Shown here piece after piece: positions 12,101 through 24,100 of a stretch of DNA of 64,000 nucleotides. Source of the DNA: Macrotis lagotis. Lineage: Eukaryota > Chordata > Mammalia > Peramelemorphia > Peramelidae. The stretch lies in the NCBI RefSeq assembly GCF_037893015.1, contig NC_133663.1, positions 225,901,199 through 225,965,198 of the forward strand, written 5' to 3'. The notes beneath the pieces were generated by a model. The model saw only the letters and a list, made by a program, of their open reading frames with translations. It was not told where the DNA came from and did no database searches. The translations under genes were made by a program, and so were the position numbers. The first letter of the stretch is position 1, and every line of letters begins with the position of its first letter.

Positions 12101-15100
12101 ATGGTGATACAGTCAGGATCACAGGATTTAGCAGCAACTACATTAAGGGCTCATAGGGCTTGGAATATAATATTCTGGAAAGCAAAAGAGCTTGGAATGC
12201 AACTGAGAATCAACTACCTAGCAAAACTGAACAACCTCTTCCAGGGGAAAAGATGGACTTTCAATGAACCAGGGGAATTTCAAATGTTCCTGTTGAAACA
12301 ACCAGAGCTGAACAGAAAGTTTGACCTTCAAATACAAGACTCAGGTGAAGCATAGAGAGCAGAGGAAAAGGGTAAAACATGAGGGACTTAATGATGATGA
12401 ACTGCATGTATTCCTGCATAGAAGAATGATACTGATAATACTCATATAAAACTTCTCATTTAATAGAGCAGGTAGAAGGAGCTTGTATAGATGAAACATA
12501 GGAGAGAACTGAATTTGAAGATATAATATATTGTAAAAATGGAGTCAATGGCTAAAACGGAAATGTACTGGGAGTAAGAGAAAGGAGAGGTGGAATAGTA
12601 TAAGATATTTAGTATAATAAGATTTTTTTATTGCAATGAGCTATTGCAATGATATGGAAGGGGGAAGGCAAGGAGGAATGAGGGAACCTTTGGGGAATGA
12701 GGGAACCTTTGCTTTCATCAGAGGTGGCTTGGAGAGGAAACAGCATATACACTCAATGGGGTATAGACATCTAGAGTAAAAAGGAGAGAATGGGGATGGG
12801 AGAAGGGGGGATATGGGTGATGGAAGAGATGATGGATTGTGGGGGAGAGGGGTCAGATATAACACATTTTTTTTTACTTCTTTCAAGAGGCTGAGATTGG
12901 ATGGCCTGTCCAGGACCACAGGGTGGAGTAGTTGCTGGGCCACAGGGGTGATATATGATCTCAGGGCCTCTTGGCCCCAGGGTCAGTGATCAGTCCACTG
13001 CACCACTGAGCTACCCTACAGCACATTTTAGAAGAGGGATAGAGTGAAAGGAGAGTGAAAATATAGTATATTATAGTGGGGAGGTATGGGTGGAGTGATT
13101 TGCGATCAGCATGGCAATGGTGGAAAAATATGGAAGTAGCTTTTGTGATGGACTTATAAAGAATGTGATCCACCTGAGACAGCTGGTGGTGTCTGAACAC
13201 AGACTGAAGCACATTTTTTTTCTTTCCTTTACTTTATTTCTCATGAGGTCAATATTTTTTGGGGGTATTATGTTTACTCTTAAACAAGAATATTTTAGTA
13301 TTATATAAAAAAATCACTTGTACACAAATAAAAAGAAAGAAAGAATCCCAGTTCTCTGGGAAACTTTCAGAAAAACCTGGAAAGATTTACATGCACTGAT
13401 GCATAGTGAAATGAGCAGAACCAGGAGATCATTTTACACAGTAAAGGCAATATTATATAATGATTAATTGTGAATGACTTGGATATTCCTGACAATACAA
13501 ATATTCAAGACCATTCTGAAGGAACTATCATGAAATATGCTATCTACCTCCAGAGAAAACTGATGGATTCTGAATGCAAATAGAAGCATACTTTTTTTTA
13601 CTGGCTTTACTTTTCTTTATTATTGTCTATTTTCTTTCAAAGAATGACTAACTTGGAAATATGTTTTGCATAACTGCACATGTGTAATCTATATCAAATT
13701 GCTTACCTTCTCAATGAAGAGGCAAGGGAAAGAGGAAAATAATTTGTAACTCAAAACTGTAAAAAAGATGAAGTTTAAAAATTGCTTCTATATGTAAGTG
13801 GGAAAATAAAAATATTAACATTCAAAAGGAAAACCTTATTTCTAGAGATGCATTATGATTAACTTCTTTTTATCTGTTATTTTTTGTTGTAGTAGCATCT
13901 TTGATTGACTTAGAATAAAATAGTTTAGAGCAAGAAAGGATTTTAGCAAAAAAATTTAGAATGAGAAATGGATTATTTAGTAACATACTAGATTAGGGAT
14001 TATCTAATCAAACACTAATTTTATAGATGAGAAAAATAAGGCATATCAAGATGGGCTGACTTGTTCAAGATCACACTGATCAGTATTTGTAATAATTTGG
14101 ACCCTGCTCTTTTTTGGCTCTGTCCATTGCTTTAGCTTCCTGTCTGTGATCACTGTAGTTCCTATTTGCATTTTATGATACTGAATTATGCATTGCAAGT
14201 AGTGAAGATCTTATAAAATAGGGTTTCCCATTTCTCTGAGATCTAGGGCAGCTCTGCAAATGTCATTCAGAGGACTGATCGATTCAGTTTTGCTGTACAC
14301 AGGACTGCAAGAAAACTGGAAACTTAACAATAGTGAAAAACTAAACGAGCAAGAATATTTAAAAAATCAATATGTCCATCAGCTCAAGTTTACCTGATAT
14401 TCATCTATGATCATTCTTCTAATAATTTTGTTTTTTCCAAGGCTTAAAGTATGTTAACTGGCTTTAGTATGTCATATCTGTATGTGCAGAGATTTTCAAT
14501 CTCTACCACATTGTACAAAGCTACCCAAAGTTTTTTTTCTCCCAATCTTTTAATAATAATTACAACTACTTTTTTCACTGAAGTCCTACTCTGATGTATT
14601 ATTACAGCATGGACCCAAAGATAAATCAATTGCCTACCCTAGTATTTATGTGCCAGACACTGTACCAGTTTACTGGGGATATAATACAAAAAATGAAACA
14701 ACCCCTTCTCGAGATTTGTGCCAGATTCTCCCTGACTGGAAAGACTGGTCTATCTGTCTCTACTTAAGGAATCAGCTTAGCAGACTTCAGTAAGTTTTAT
14801 TACCAGAAATTGGCCACTAAGTAATGAATTGTTTTGGTCACAGAAACTTATGGAAATGGAGGGAATGTGATGTGTCCTTATATTACTGGAAAAAATGCTG
14901 ATACCAATGAAATTATGGATTTTCTAAAAAAAAATTGAATAATGAAAGTCAGAATGAAAAAAAATCTGGCATTTGCAGTCAAAGGATCTACATTTGAATC
15001 CTATTTCTTTCATTTATGCTTTGTGTGGTTTTGCCCAAGAACTGTAATTTCTGTGGGCCTCAGTTTCCCTTACAGTATTTCAGGCACTGTGCTATGTGTT

Positions 15101-18100
15101 TAGGACAGTTTACCCCACTGGATCTCAATTTCCTCAAATGTAAAATGAAGGTATTTAATCAGCCAACTTCTGTAGTCTCCTCTAGGACCACTAGGGGTGC
15201 CAGAGTGCACAGAATGTTGAGTCTGGGGTCAAGAAAACTTCTGAATTAAAATCCAGCCTCAGACTCTTACTAGTTGTGTGACCCTGGGCAAGTCACTTAA
15301 CCCCATTTGCCTCAGTTTCTTCATCTGTAAAATGTTCTGGAGAAGGAAATGACAGTATCTTTGTCAAGAAAACCCTACATGAGTTATGAGGATTTGAACA
15401 TGACTGAAAACAACTGTACAATAGCATAATCTCATTTACTTCTGAATCTGTTATATAATCATCATCATCATCATCATCATCTATATTTATGCAACACTTC
15501 ATGGTTTACATGGGCATGCTCCTTACAATAATTCTGTTACAAGTAGCATCATCCCCATTTGAGAGATGTGGAAGTTGAGGTGCAGAAATGTTAAATGACT
15601 GGTTGTAAGTAGAATTTTAAGCCTAGATCATAATTCCAGGCTTATTCTTTTACTATAACACAATCTTGATTGCAGTGTATTTTCCTACCATAGAACAGTA
15701 GAATTTTTCAGCCTTGTTGGGTATTAGAGGATAATACTTGAGGAGAAAAGCATCCCTAAAGAAGCCCTATGTCTGAACAAATAACTTAAATAACTTCCTA
15801 CAGTGGGGGTGGAAAAACAGGAATAATATTTCTGTTGTTCTTTGGAAAGAAATTAATCTATTATTTGTACTAAATTTTCTCAGAAAGAATTAGTGGTAAT
15901 GAGGTAGGCAATTTGGAAGAAAGACAGTGGGAAAATTAATCATTTCTAGTCTTTCTACCTCAAGCTCTCACCTTCAGGAAATATTTTCTCTTTCTTTCAC
16001 AGGCATTCTCTTCAGAATATAAACCAAATCTCTAAAATGAAACATCTTTTGATAAAATAAATATATTAAAGGATATATAATATAGTATATACTATATTAT
16101 ATGGCAAATATATATATACTATTTTTCATAGTATCTATATATACACACACACAAACACCCACTGCAAAACAACTGCCTCAGCTTTTATACAAATATTCAT
16201 ATTTGAAAGACAGAAATATGCTACCTATATCTGGACAGATATTTTCTTTGGGGTCAATAAATAATGAGTTGAGATATAATGAGGTAAATATAATCTTGTA
16301 GAATTGCAGTATTTTCTCATTTGACCTTCACAGCAACCATGTAAAGTGGGTGTTATTTTTATCTTTATTTTGTTAGTGAGAAAACTGAGACTTTAATTGG
16401 TTAAACATGTTGTTCAGGGTTACACAAGCTAAAAGATATTTGAAGAAAAATTTGAACCAGGTATTATCTATTCCAGGTATGGTTCTATATCTACCATACC
16501 AGACTACCTCACTAATCATCATTATCATCATCATCATAACAAAAATAATAATAACATTTATATATGACACCTTGAAGATGTGCAAAGCACTTTACCTATG
16601 TTATACTATATGATCCTTATAATGTCCCTATGAGGCAGGTAATATTATTCTCCCTTATTTTATAGATGAAGAAACTGAGTCACCTCAAGGTTAAGTGACT
16701 TGCCCAGCACCACACAATATGTAAAGCCTGAGGCTGGATTTGAACTCAGATCTTCCTAACTCCCAGCCCAGAGTTCCATACACTGTTCCACCTAGAAGTT
16801 TAAAATATATATGAAGCAATCATTCCATTTTCAGACAGAGGGCCAGCATGTTAGCCTTAATTATCCTGGATTTATTTTCTGTCATGGTTTTTCTAACAAT
16901 GTAATATTTTGATTCTAGCTGAATACAATCTTGAATACTATGAGTACTCTCTACAGCACGGGAACAGTCTGTAACCCAAGGAATCCTCAGGAATGTTTGA
17001 TCCTTGAACCAGGTACTCTCTATATTTCAAACCATTTCCATCCACTTCCAGGTTTTCCAAATGACAATGGGTTTTAGTTTTTGAAATGTGTGCATGTCTT
17101 AGGGATTGATATATATATATATTTAACCTGTCATCACTTTCCCTCTCCAGTCTTAGTAGACATAACTCCTCTTCATGCAATCCAACTAAACCAGCCTCCT
17201 CACTCAAGCCACAGGCTGTTATCCCACTCATGTAATATTCTCCCTCTATAGTTCCACATTTTAGAATCCTGAATTCCCCTCAAAGTTTAATTCATTAACT
17301 TAAAAATTGTTAATGCCCTTTAATTACCTTGAATTAATTTTGCATATGCCCATATGTAAATATGTTGCTTCCCCCCATAGAAGGCAGCTTCTTGGGCACA
17401 GAGACTATTTAAATTTTGTATTTTATATATACAAAGTCTAGCATAATGGTATATTGTAGTACTTGCTATATATTAATTGGTTGATTAGTAATCAATATAG
17501 TGGTGTAGACTTTACAGTATCTCCTCACAGCAGTCCTATAAAGTGGGTGGGACTTTACTGTGTCTAATCCTCCAGTTAGTTGAAAACAGACTAGGTATTT
17601 CTTTAAAAATTCTATTACATTAGCATTCACTATAAATAACTAAACTTTTTTGTAGTTATTTATGTTTAAAATAATTAATTTAAACACATAAAGTCTCATA
17701 ACATTTTGGTCAACCTCTATAAGAATTTTATGCCTATTAATTTTCATTTACCTTTTAAGAATTGAAATTTCTATGTTATATTATTCTATATTATTCTTTC
17801 TAGGAATACTATTTAAATGACTTGTAAGTTGTTATTACCATTTAGACTATAAATATATACATATCCACTTTCATAGGTTTGGACAAAATTATGGAAGAGA
17901 GCAGAAATTATTATGAAAGGTTATGGGCCTGGGAAGGTTGGAGAGCTAAAGTTGGCAAACAAATGAGGCCATTGTATGAAGAATATGTGGAACTAAAAAA
18001 TGAACTTGCAAAAGGAAATGGTAAGTTTAATATTGTATCTTCTAGAAGGAGCATATTTCTCATAAATGAAAATCAGCGACTTTTCCAATGCCTAACCAAG

Positions 18101-21100
18101 GTTCAAGGCTCTCTCTGAATTTAGGGATTTCTGCTGGCTGAGAATATTTGGGAAGATCTTACAAAGATCAAAACAATGGCAAATTTACTTTCTCCAATTT
18201 TTAATTGTCTCAACCTTTCAGGAGTTCTTGAAGTAAGGTCATCTTTTTTTTCAGCTTACCTGACCTTACCTAATTAAGTATTTAGTACCTTTGGAGTTCT
18301 AAAGGACTCTTAGAAGATATTGGAAACAGTTTTGTATCTCAGAGAAGTATAGATTCTTTGAGTTGGAACTCCCTGAGTTGCACTGAACCAGAATAAAATG
18401 CATTGGGAGATGTTTAACAAAATAAATATAAATAAAACACTACATAGATATTGTTAAATTGTGATTTTTCTAAGTCAATCTGCAGCCTGCAGGAATTTGA
18501 TTCTATTTGATTTTGATACCCCCCTTTTATATAGATGAGAAAACAACCCTAAAAAAATTGTCAGGAGGACCTTCCAGGCCAGCTTCATTTTCATTTCTGA
18601 CTAGACTACACTCTGAATTCTTCTTTCATGCTCCTGGAACACATCTCCTAGCCTGATTTTAGTTTTCTTTTATGTACTTCCATTAAAATGCAAACAACTC
18701 AGGGGCAGGTACCCTCTTTCTTTTTGTTTGAATTTGTATTTTTAGCACTTATCATGTTGCCTGGGACATTGAAAGCACTTAATAACTTTGTAGAGCAGCT
18801 ACCTGATTCAACCAAAGTCTCAACCACCAGTTTGCCATTAACAGAGCAAAGACTACAACTAGATCAGAACTGGAAAGGATCCATAATTCATAAATTTAGA
18901 AAAATTGAAAAGTTTCTTAGAGGTTATCTAATGCAGCCCTTCATTTTACAGATACATTTGAGTATACCTCTGAGGTATTGCAGGTTCCATTCTTTATCAC
19001 CTCAATAAAGTGAACATTGCACTTGAATCTTTTGGTTTTCCAATGCATATAAAATTTATGTTTGCATTAAATTGTAGTCTATTGAGTGTACAATAGTATT
19101 ATGTCTAAAATGTATATAATTAAAAAATTTTATTTCTTAAAAAATGCTTATCATCATCTGAGCTTTTGGTTAATTGTAATCTTTTGACTGGTGGAGGGTT
19201 TTGCCTCAAAGTTAATGGCTGCTGACTTACTAGGGTAGTGGTGGTTGAGAGCTGGAGTGGTTGTGATAATTTCTTAAATTAAGACAATAAAGTTTGTCAC
19301 ATTGATTGACTCTTCTGTGCAACAGGCAGTACTGTTTGATAGCATTTTACCCACTACAATAGAACTTCTTTCAAAACTGGAGTCAATCCTCTCAAAACCT
19401 ACTGCTGCTTTATCAACTAATTATATGTAATATTCTTCATTATTGTTGAGTCTCAGGGAATAGGAAGGCCCAAGGAGGAGAGAGATGGGTAACAGGCAAC
19501 ATTTATAGGTTAGGTTTGCTGTATTATATGGGCGTGGTTTGTGGCTCCCCAGATTACAATAGTAATTGCAATAGTAACCTCAAAGATCACTGATCACAGA
19601 TCACCATGACAAATATAGTAACAACAACAACAATAATAATAAATAATGAAGAGGTCTGAAATCTTATAAGAATGATCAAAATGTAACATAGAGAATGATT
19701 TGAGTACATGCTATTGGAAAAATGGTGACCTATAGACTTGCAGGATTGCTGCAAACATTTAATTGTAAAAACAAATAAATAAATAAATAAATTCAATATC
19801 AGCTAGAAAGTGAACCATAATTAAACAAGGTATACCTATAAATTGGGAGCCAAAAAAGATGAAAGGAATTCAGTCATATGGCAAACAGAAAAGCTGGCAA
19901 CTGAACCCATATCCTCTGAACGTTTAAGTCTAACTTATACTATCAAGAAACCTATAACTACTCTCAAAAGTAGTCATGCAGCTTACCTTTGAAAGACCTG
20001 AAGGTCTACTTTGGAGGCAAGCTAGAGGGAATAAAAGAAGGAAGAAAGGAAGAAGAAAGGAAAGGAAAGGGAAGGAAAGGAGGAAATAAGGAAGGAAAGG
20101 AAGGAACGAAGGAAGGAAGGAAGGTGGGAAGGAAAGAAAGGAGAGAGGGAGGGAGAAGTCAGGGAGGGAGAAAAGAACAAGAATTTATTAAGTGCTTAAT
20201 ATATGCTTAAGCAGTATGCTAAAGCTTTACAAATATTATATCATTTGATCCTCACAATACCCGTGGGAGGTATGTGTTACTTTTTTTTAACCATTTTACA
20301 GTCAAGGAAATTGAGGTAGAAAATGGTTAAGTGACTTGCCCAAGGTAATATAGATAGTAGATGTCTTGCGTGAGATTTAAACTCAGGTCTTCCTGACTCC
20401 AGTTCTAGAATTTAATCCCATGGGAGATGGGGGATTTAATTGGCAATCATTTTCTTATAAAATTCTTTATATGTTCTGCATTTCCTGCATCTACCTTTCC
20501 TCAGTCTTTAACTCCTCTGAATAAAAATTGAAACCAAATCCCACAAAAATTATAAAATATTATTGAACAAGTAAATAATATAACTCTCTGGCTATCAGTC
20601 TAGACTTTTCTGAGTGATCATGATCTCTAAAGTTTCTGATGAGAACAGGATTCAAGCCTCTCCAAGATGAGAAGTATTCACTGGTTTTACCATTGCCCTG
20701 TGTGGTTCATCTCTCTGACACTGATAAAAAGTGGTTAAGTGACAGAAACTTCAGAGGAGTGGGGACTGTTTATAAACTTTTGTATTCTTTGACAACACAA
20801 CTATGTTTTGCAATAAATAAAACATTAGCAGTACTGTCAGGAAGACCTAAGTTCAAATTCAGCCTCAGACATTCAATGGCATTGTTACCCTGGGCAAGTC
20901 ACTTAACCCTATTTGACTCAGTTCATTCATCTGTAAAATGAACTGAAGAAGAAAATATCAAATTATTTCAGTATCTTTACCCCAAATCCTCAAATGGGGT
21001 CACAAAGAGTCAGAAACAACTAAAACAACTAAATAACAATGGTTTAAATTGTGCACAAATTTGACATATTTGCATGGTTAAAAGAAAATTTCTGGGGGCA

Positions 21101-24100
21101 GAGCCAAGATGGCGACATGAAGGGATTGAGTCTTAGGAGCTCTCTGATAAAAACTCATAAACTAAGGACTCTAACTAAACTTTCGAGAGACAGAACCCAT
21201 AAAGGGACCCAGTGAGGCAGTTCTCCTACTCAAGGTAACCTGGAAAAGAGCAGAAAGGCTCTGCTCCCTGGGGCCAGAGGGGCGGCCCGCCAGAGGGGTG
21301 GCCCGCCAGAGCAAAAGAACTTCAGCCTCCAGTAAGCAGCTCCAGGGCGTTGGGAGCCTCAGCTCACAGCAGCGGGGGTCTCCTGAACTGCACCCCGGGG
21401 AGCACCGGCACAAAGTGGGCGAACAGTGGGGGACCTCTGCCAGAGCAAGCACCTGGAGCCCAGCCCTCAGGGCACACAGGGAGCAGCTTGGTCTTTCTGC
21501 AGCCCAGACCCAACACAGAAGCAGGCAGAGCCTGTAAGCAGGAGCCCCCAGGGCATGAGCCCATTGAGCTGAGGGAGGGGAGTGAAGAGAGACTGCAGAG
21601 CTCTGTCCTCTGCCCCTGGAACAGGACTCTGGAGCTCTGACCACATTCAGATCCTGATCGCAGTCTAGCCCCCCCCCCCCATAGAACAGCAGGGCTCCCC
21701 CCCACCTCAGCCCCATGGCAGAGGGAAGTGCTTATGGTCACTCACAGACTAGGAGGGAGGACAGAGCCTCACACACTGAGACCCTTGTGGGAGTGTCCCA
21801 AAAGCTCAGGAAGCACCCCCCAAAAACAGGCTTAGGCTGGGAAAATGAACAAACAAAGAAACAAGAGGAAGACCATTGAGAAATATTTTGCAAATGAGCC
21901 CAAGAAAGATCAAAATACTCAGTCTGAAGATGAGGAAGCACAAGCTCCTGCATCTAAAGACACCAAGAAAAACAGAAATTGGACTCAGGCTATCACAGAG
22001 CTCAAAAAAGACTTTGAAAATCAAATGAGGGAGTTGGAAGAAAAACTGGGAAAAGAAAGGAGAGAGATGCAGGAAAAACATGAAAATGAAGTCAGCAGCT
22101 TAGTCAAGGAAATCCAAAAAAAATGCTGAAGAAAATAGCCTGCTAAAAAACAGTTTAGGTCAAATGGACAAAACAGTTCAAAAAGTTATTGAGGAGAAGA
22201 ATGCTTTAAAAAGCAAAATTGGCCAGATCGAAAAAGAGATAAGAAAACTCTCCGAGGAGAATAAATCCTTCAGACAAAGAATAGAATTCAGGGAGATTGA
22301 TGAATTTACCACAAATCAGGAATCAATACTTCAAAACCAAAAAAATGAAAAATTAGAAGAAAATGTGAAATATCTCATTGAAAAAACAACTGATATGGAA
22401 AACAGACTTAGGAAAGATAATTTGAAAATTATTGGAATACCTGATAGTCATGATCAGGAAAAGAGCCTTGACATCATTTTCAAAGAATTACTACAGGAAA
22501 ATTACCTTGATATTCTAGAAGCAGAGAGCAAAATAGAAATGGAGAGAATCCACCGATCACCCAGAGAAAGAGATCCCAAAAAACCAACCCCTAGGAATAT
22601 TATAGCCAAGTTCCAGAACTCCCAAGTCAAAGAGAAAATATTACAAGCAGCCAGAAGGACACAGTTTAAATATCGTGGAGCTGCAGTCAGGATCACACAG
22701 GACTTAGCAGCAGCTACATTGGAAGCTCGTAGGGCTTGGAATACAATATACTGGAAGGCAAAAAGAGCTTAGAATGCAGCCAAGAATGAACTACCCAGCA
22801 AGGCTGAATGTCCTCTTCCAGGGAAAAAGATGGACTTTCAATGAACCAGGGGAATTTCAAAGGTTCCTTTTGGAATGGCCAGAGCTGAACAGAAGGTTTG
22901 ATCTTCAGATACAGGACTCAGGTGAAGCATGGAGATTGGAGGAGATGGGGGGAAATAGGAGGGACTTAATGAGGATGAACTGCATGTATAGAAAAATGAT
23001 ACTGATAATATTCATATGAACCATCTCAGTTAATAGAGCAGGTAGAGGGAGCTTTTATAGTGGAAGCACAGAAGAAAGCTGAATTCGAAGATAAAATATG
23101 GTGTAAAAATGGAGTCAATGAGAAAAAAGGGAAATGGAATGGGAGAAAGAAAAAGGAAAGGGGGAATAGTCCAAGCTATTTCACATAATAAGATTTTTTT
23201 ATTACAATGAGCTATTGCAATGATATGGAAGGTGGGGAGGCAAGGGGGAATGAGGGAACCTTTGCTCTCATCAGAGATGGCTAGGAGAGGAAACAGCAAA
23301 TATACTCAATGGGGTATAGACAACTGGAGTAAGAAGGAGGGGGGAGCAGGGGGAAGGGGTGGGATGTGAATAAAGGAGGAGAGGATGGACCATGGGGGGA
23401 GAGTGGTCAGATATAACATAGTTTCTTTTTTTACTTCTTGCAAGGGGCTGAGATTGGATGGCCTGCCCAGGACCATAGGGCCAGATGGATTCTGGGCCTA
23501 AGGGGTGGTATGGGGGCTCAGGGCTTCTTGGCCCCAGGACCAGGGATCTGTCTGCTGCGCCACTCAGCGACCCTACAGCAGAGTCAGAGTGAAAGGAGAG
23601 AAAAAATATAGTACATGGTAGTGGAGAAATAAGAAAGGAGGGAGTTGTGATCAGCAATGGCAACATTGGAAAAATATGGAAGTAACTTTTGTGATCGACT
23701 TATCATAAAGAATGTGATCCACTCATGACAGAGTTGATGGTGTTGGAACAAAGACTGAAACACATTTTTTGTTATTATTTGGGGGAGGGTACAGGGCAAG
23801 TGGGGCTGGGTGGCCTGGCTGGGGCCACATAGCAGGGTGATCATTGGATGTCTGGGGCCGGATTTGGACCCAGGTGCTCCTGGCTCAAGGGCCAATGCTC
23901 TGTCTGCCACCCAGCCACCCCTACTATTATTACTATTTTATTTTATTTTGGGTCTTTTTTTTTTCTTCTTTTTGGTTTTTGCAGGGCAGTGGGGATTGGG
24001 TGGCTTGCATGTCACATGGCTGGGTGATTATAGAGTTTACGAAGCTGGATATGGACTCGGGTGCTCGTGGCTCCAGGGCTGGTGCTTTGTCCATTGCACC

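Larger units (their letters stand above)
10482..13340 (+). mobile_element. HAL1-like (ORF1-only L1 derivative), copy A
   Basis: 2.86 kb element with an L1-type 5' end (ggtggagccaagatggcaac), a 5' UTR of about 780 bp, an ORF1 relic at 11263-12355 and a purine-rich 3' region ending in A-rich sequence. There is no reverse-transcriptase ORF2 between ORF1 and the 3' end. A 15-bp duplication with one mismatch flanks it: AAGAATCCCAGCTCT at 10467-10481 and AAGAATCCCAGTTCT at 13341-13355. The same organisation at 21094-24305 shows this is a family, not a chance deletion. An antisense SINE unit lies at 12893-13017. Confidence 0.85.

Noticed and set aside
12893-13017. Functional tRNA gene on the minus strand
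   Set aside because: It is a tRNA-derived SINE unit with degraded A and B boxes inside a LINE; the same applies to the other SINE heads in the window.
15458-15482. Repeat array as a CRISPR-like structure; likewise other tandem tracts
   Set aside because: All are simple microsatellites without spacers, and the DNA is mammalian.
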